DNA from: Mesorhizobium waimense
GTDB lineage: Bacteria; Pseudomonadota; Alphaproteobacteria; Rhizobiales; Rhizobiaceae
Direction of reading: 5' to 3'
Length of the DNA stretch: 64,000 nt
NCBI RefSeq assembly: GCF_003601975.1
Contig: NZ_QZWZ01000006.1
Location: 62,001-126,000, forward strand
Below the pieces are notes generated by a model, which worked only from the letters and a program-made list of their open reading frames with translations, made no database searches and was not told the origin of the DNA. Each line of letters begins with the position of its first letter. Position 1 is the stretch's first letter. Both the position numbers and the translations under genes were made by a program. Below are positions 61,873 to 64,000 of the stretch, one piece after another.

Positions 61873-63543
61873 ATGTATCGTTACGATGAGTTCGACCAAG
61901 ATTTCGTCCAGGCCCGCGTCGCCGAGTTCAGCGACCAGGTGCAGAGGCGGCTTGCCGGCGAGATCACCGAGGACCAGTTCCGGCCGCTCAGGCTGATGAA
62001 CGGCGTCTACCTGCAGCTGCACGCCTATATGCTGCGCATCGCGGTGCCCTACGGCACGCTGAACAGCCAGCAGCTGCGCATGCTCGGCCACATCGCCCGC
62101 AAATACGACAAGGGCTATGGCCATTTCACGACGCGCCAGAACATCCAGTTCAACTGGCCGGCGCTGTCGGACATCCCGGCGATCCTGGCGGATCTGGCCA
62201 GCGTCGAAATGCACGCCATCCAGACCAGCGGCAACTGCATCCGCAACGTCACAGCGGACCATTTCGCCGGTGCCGCCGCCGACGAGGTCGCCGATCCGCG
62301 CCCCTATGCCGAAATCCTGCGGCAATGGTCGTCGGTGCATCCGGAGTTTTCGTTCCTGCCGCGCAAGTTCAAGATCGCGGTGACCGGGGCCGAGCGCGAC
62401 CGCGCCGCCATCCAGACGCATGATATCGGCCTGCATCTGAAGAAGAACGAAGCCGGCGAGCTCGGCTTCGCCGTCTATGTCGGTGGTGGCCAGGGCCGCA
62501 CGCCTATGGTCGCCAAGAGGATCCGCGACTTCCTGCCGGAAGCCGACCTTCTGTCCTACTGCACCGCGATCCTGCGCGTTTACAACCTCTATGGCCGCCG
62601 CGACAACAAGTACAAGGCGCGCATCAAGATCCTCGTCCACGAGACCGGGGTCGAGGAGATCACCCGCCAGATCGAGGCCGAATGGCAGGAGCTGAAGGAC
62701 GCCGAACTGAAGCTGCCGGAAGCCGACATCCGCGCCATCGACGCCTATTTCGCGCCGCCGCAGCTGACCGCGCGGCCGGAAGGCGACGCAGCGGTGAAGC
62801 TGGCACGGCTCGATTCCAAAAGCTTCTCCGAATGGCTTGACCAGAATGTCGTGACGCACCGCCACCCCGACTATGCGGCGGTGACGATCTCGCTCAAGGG
62901 CATCGGCGAGGTGCCGGGCGACGCATCCGACAGCCAGATGGAAGCGGTCGCAGACATCGCCGAGAAATACGCCTTCGACGAGCTGCGCGTCAGCCATGAG
63001 CAGAACCTGATCCTGCCGCATGTCGCGCGCGCCGATCTCAAGGCGGTCTATGACGCGCTGGTCGACATCGGCCTGGCGACGGCCAATTCCAACCTGATCA
63101 GCGACATCATCTCGTGCCCCGGCCTCGACTATTGCGCGTTGGCCACGGCGCGCTCCATTCCGGTGGCGCAGGAAATCTCGCAGCGCTTCGCCTCGCTCGA
63201 GCGGCAGCGCGAGATCGGTGAGCTGAAGCTCAAGATCTCCGGCTGCATCAATGCCTGCGGCCATCACCATGTCGGCCATATCGGCATTCTCGGTGTCGAG
63301 AAGAAGGGCGCCGAGCTCTACCAGGTCACGCTCGGCGGCTCGGCCGACGAGAACACCTCGGTCGGCGAGATCATCGGCCGCGGCTTCTCGTCGGAAGAGA
63401 TCACCGACGCCATCGAGCAGATCGTCGAAACCTATCTCGGCCTTCGCCTCGATCCCTCAGAACGATTCATCGACGCCTACCGCAGAGTCGGTCCCGCGCC
63501 GTTCAAGGAGGCGCTTTATGCTGGCGAAACCAAGGCCGCTTGA
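61873..63543 (+). CDS. cysI: CysI, sulfite reductase hemoprotein
   Basis: The 556-residue protein reduces sulfite to sulfide at a siroheme-[4Fe-4S] centre. The repeated ferredoxin-like halves include HFTTRQNIQFNWP, HAIQTSGNCIRN, CPGLDYCALATAR and KISGCINACGHHHVGHIG. The four cluster cysteines lie in CPGLDYC and GCINAC. The sequence resembles ferredoxin-dependent/assimilatory enzymes with no flavoprotein subunit gene in view. It overlaps cysH by 26 bases. Confidence 0.95.
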   Translation: MYRYDEFDQDFVQARVAEFSDQVQRRLAGEITEDQFRPLRLMNGVYLQLHAYMLRIAVPYGTLNSQQLRMLGHIARKYDKGYGHFTTRQNIQFNWPALSDIPAILADLASVEMHAIQTSGNCIRNVTADHFAGAAADEVADPRPYAEILRQWSSVHPEFSFLPRKFKIAVTGAERDRAAIQTHDIGLHLKKNEAGELGFAVYVGGGQGRTPMVAKRIRDFLPEADLLSYCTAILRVYNLYGRRDNKYKARIKILVHETGVEEITRQIEAEWQELKDAELKLPEADIRAIDAYFAPPQLTARPEGDAAVKLARLDSKSFSEWLDQNVVTHRHPDYAAVTISLKGIGEVPGDASDSQMEAVADIAEKYAFDELRVSHEQNLILPHVARADLKAVYDALVDIGLATANSNLISDIISCPGLDYCALATARSIPVAQEISQRFASLERQREIGELKLKISGCINACGHHHVGHIGILGVEKKGAELYQVTLGGSADENTSVGEIIGRGFSSEEITDAIEQIVETYLGLRLDPSERFIDAYRRVGPAPFKEALYAGETKAA

Positions 63544-64000
63544 CCGTATCGTCGACGTCGAGGCCGGCATCGCCGCCGAGGCGGCGGGGCTCGACGCGCT
63601 GTATGGTCACCTCAATCCGCTCCAGATCATCGAGCGCTCGACGAGGGAGATCTTTCGCGGCGGTATCGCTGCGGTGTCCTCCTTCGGCGCCGATTCGGCT
63701 GTGCTCCTGCACATGATCGCCGAGATCGACCGCACGCTGCCGGTGATTTTCCTCGATACCGGCAAGCATTTCGAAGAGACGCTCGGCTATCGCGACGCGC
63801 TCGCCGCCGATTTCGGCCTGACCGACGTCAGGGTGATCAAGCCCGATGGGGCCGCACTCGAGCGGGTCGATCCGACCGGCAACCTCAACGAGACCGACAC
63901 CGACGCCTGCTGCAATGTGCGCAAGGTCGAGCCGCTGGCGCGCGGCGTCGAACCGTTCCGCGCCTGGCTCACCGGACGCAAGCGCTTCCAGGCCTCGACG
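63518..64000 (+). CDS. cysH: CysH, APS/PAPS reductase (N-terminal part, runs off the window)
   Basis: The first 161 codons are seen: MLAKPRPLDRIVDVEAGIAA, the substrate-binding AVSSFGADSAVLLHM and PVIFLDTGKHFEET, then TDTDACCNVRKVEPL. The double cysteine is part of the CC...CxxC iron-sulfur ligands of APS reductases, absent from E. coli PAPS reductase. This suggests adenylylsulfate is the substrate. AAGGAGG precedes the ATG, which lies inside the end of cysI. The rest of the gene, including CxxC, is outside the window. Confidence 0.92.
   Translation, partial: MLAKPRPLDRIVDVEAGIAAEAAGLDALYGHLNPLQIIERSTREIFRGGIAAVSSFGADSAVLLHMIAEIDRTLPVIFLDTGKHFEETLGYRDALAADFGLTDVRVIKPDGAALERVDPTGNLNETDTDACCNVRKVEPLARGVEPFRAWLTGRKRFQAST

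Noticed and set aside
61543..63279. A long open frame on the minus strand opposite cysI
   Set aside because: It mirrors cysI codons and has no protein-like features.
1..64000. Mobile elements, phage genes, CRISPR arrays, tRNA and rRNA genes
   Set aside because: No transposase, integrase, array of spaced repeats or tRNA-like cloverleaf was found in the gaps by eye.

Overview
The window is a high-GC chromosomal segment of an alphaproteobacterium in the Rhizobiales. Mesorhizobium is the best guess. The FosX protein (2087-2506) is close to the characterised Mesorhizobium loti enzyme as I remember it, the phn order is typical of the group, a candidate AbcR-type small RNA sits beside polA, and a rhizobial palindromic repeat occurs at 54401. 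I see no rRNA, tRNA, phage, transposase or CRISPR array.

Layout. (1) 1-5611: carbon-phosphorus lyase operon phnG-phnH-phnI-fosX-phnJ-phnK-phnL on the minus strand, running off the left edge, with divergent phnF. The promoter region carries a Pho-box-like 7-4-7 repeat and a 20-bp inverted repeat that could bind PhnF. (2) 5596-15228: oxidative, non-phosphorylative sugar catabolism on the minus strand: dehydratase, aldo/keto reductase, ribose-type ABC importer, zinc dehydrogenase and lactonase, with a divergent GntR regulator that has two winged helices. L-fucose or a similar L-sugar is the likely substrate. (3) 15348-18615: periplasmic copper handling (DUF2946, PCuAC, YcnI, CopC-CopD). (4) 18776-20203: 6-phosphogluconate dehydrogenase. 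(5) 20200-29160: LacI regulator and a carbohydrate ABC importer with a TIM-barrel protein, a Gfo/Idh/MocA dehydrogenase and an aldo/keto reductase. Two LacI-type operators are exact reverse complements of each other.

(6) 29219-41949 is the most unusual part: about 12.7 kb in which nearly every product appears exported or membrane-anchored. It holds two trypsin-fold serine proteases, a MORN-repeat protein, a Memo-CapA fusion, a WD40-caspase, a one-TM protein, a six-cysteine secreted protein and a Tat-exported caspase-like protein. The last five form a compact minus-strand operon. I know of no described system with this composition.

(7) 42225-50659: zur, a LysE exporter, polA, the AbcR-like RNA, an M20 peptidase, an RNase D-like exonuclease and several small proteins. 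(8) 50667-59679: GT9 glycosyltransferase, class A penicillin-binding protein, SDR and MDR oxidoreductases, an AraC regulator broken by an in-frame TAG, a CPA2 antiporter and a host-attachment-type protein. (9) 60089-64000: assimilatory sulfate reduction, cysG-DUF2849-cysI-cysH, running off the right edge.

Start codons were chosen from ribosome-binding sites, signal peptides and family N-termini; where the choice is open this is stated. Family names rest on motifs read by eye, not on searches.
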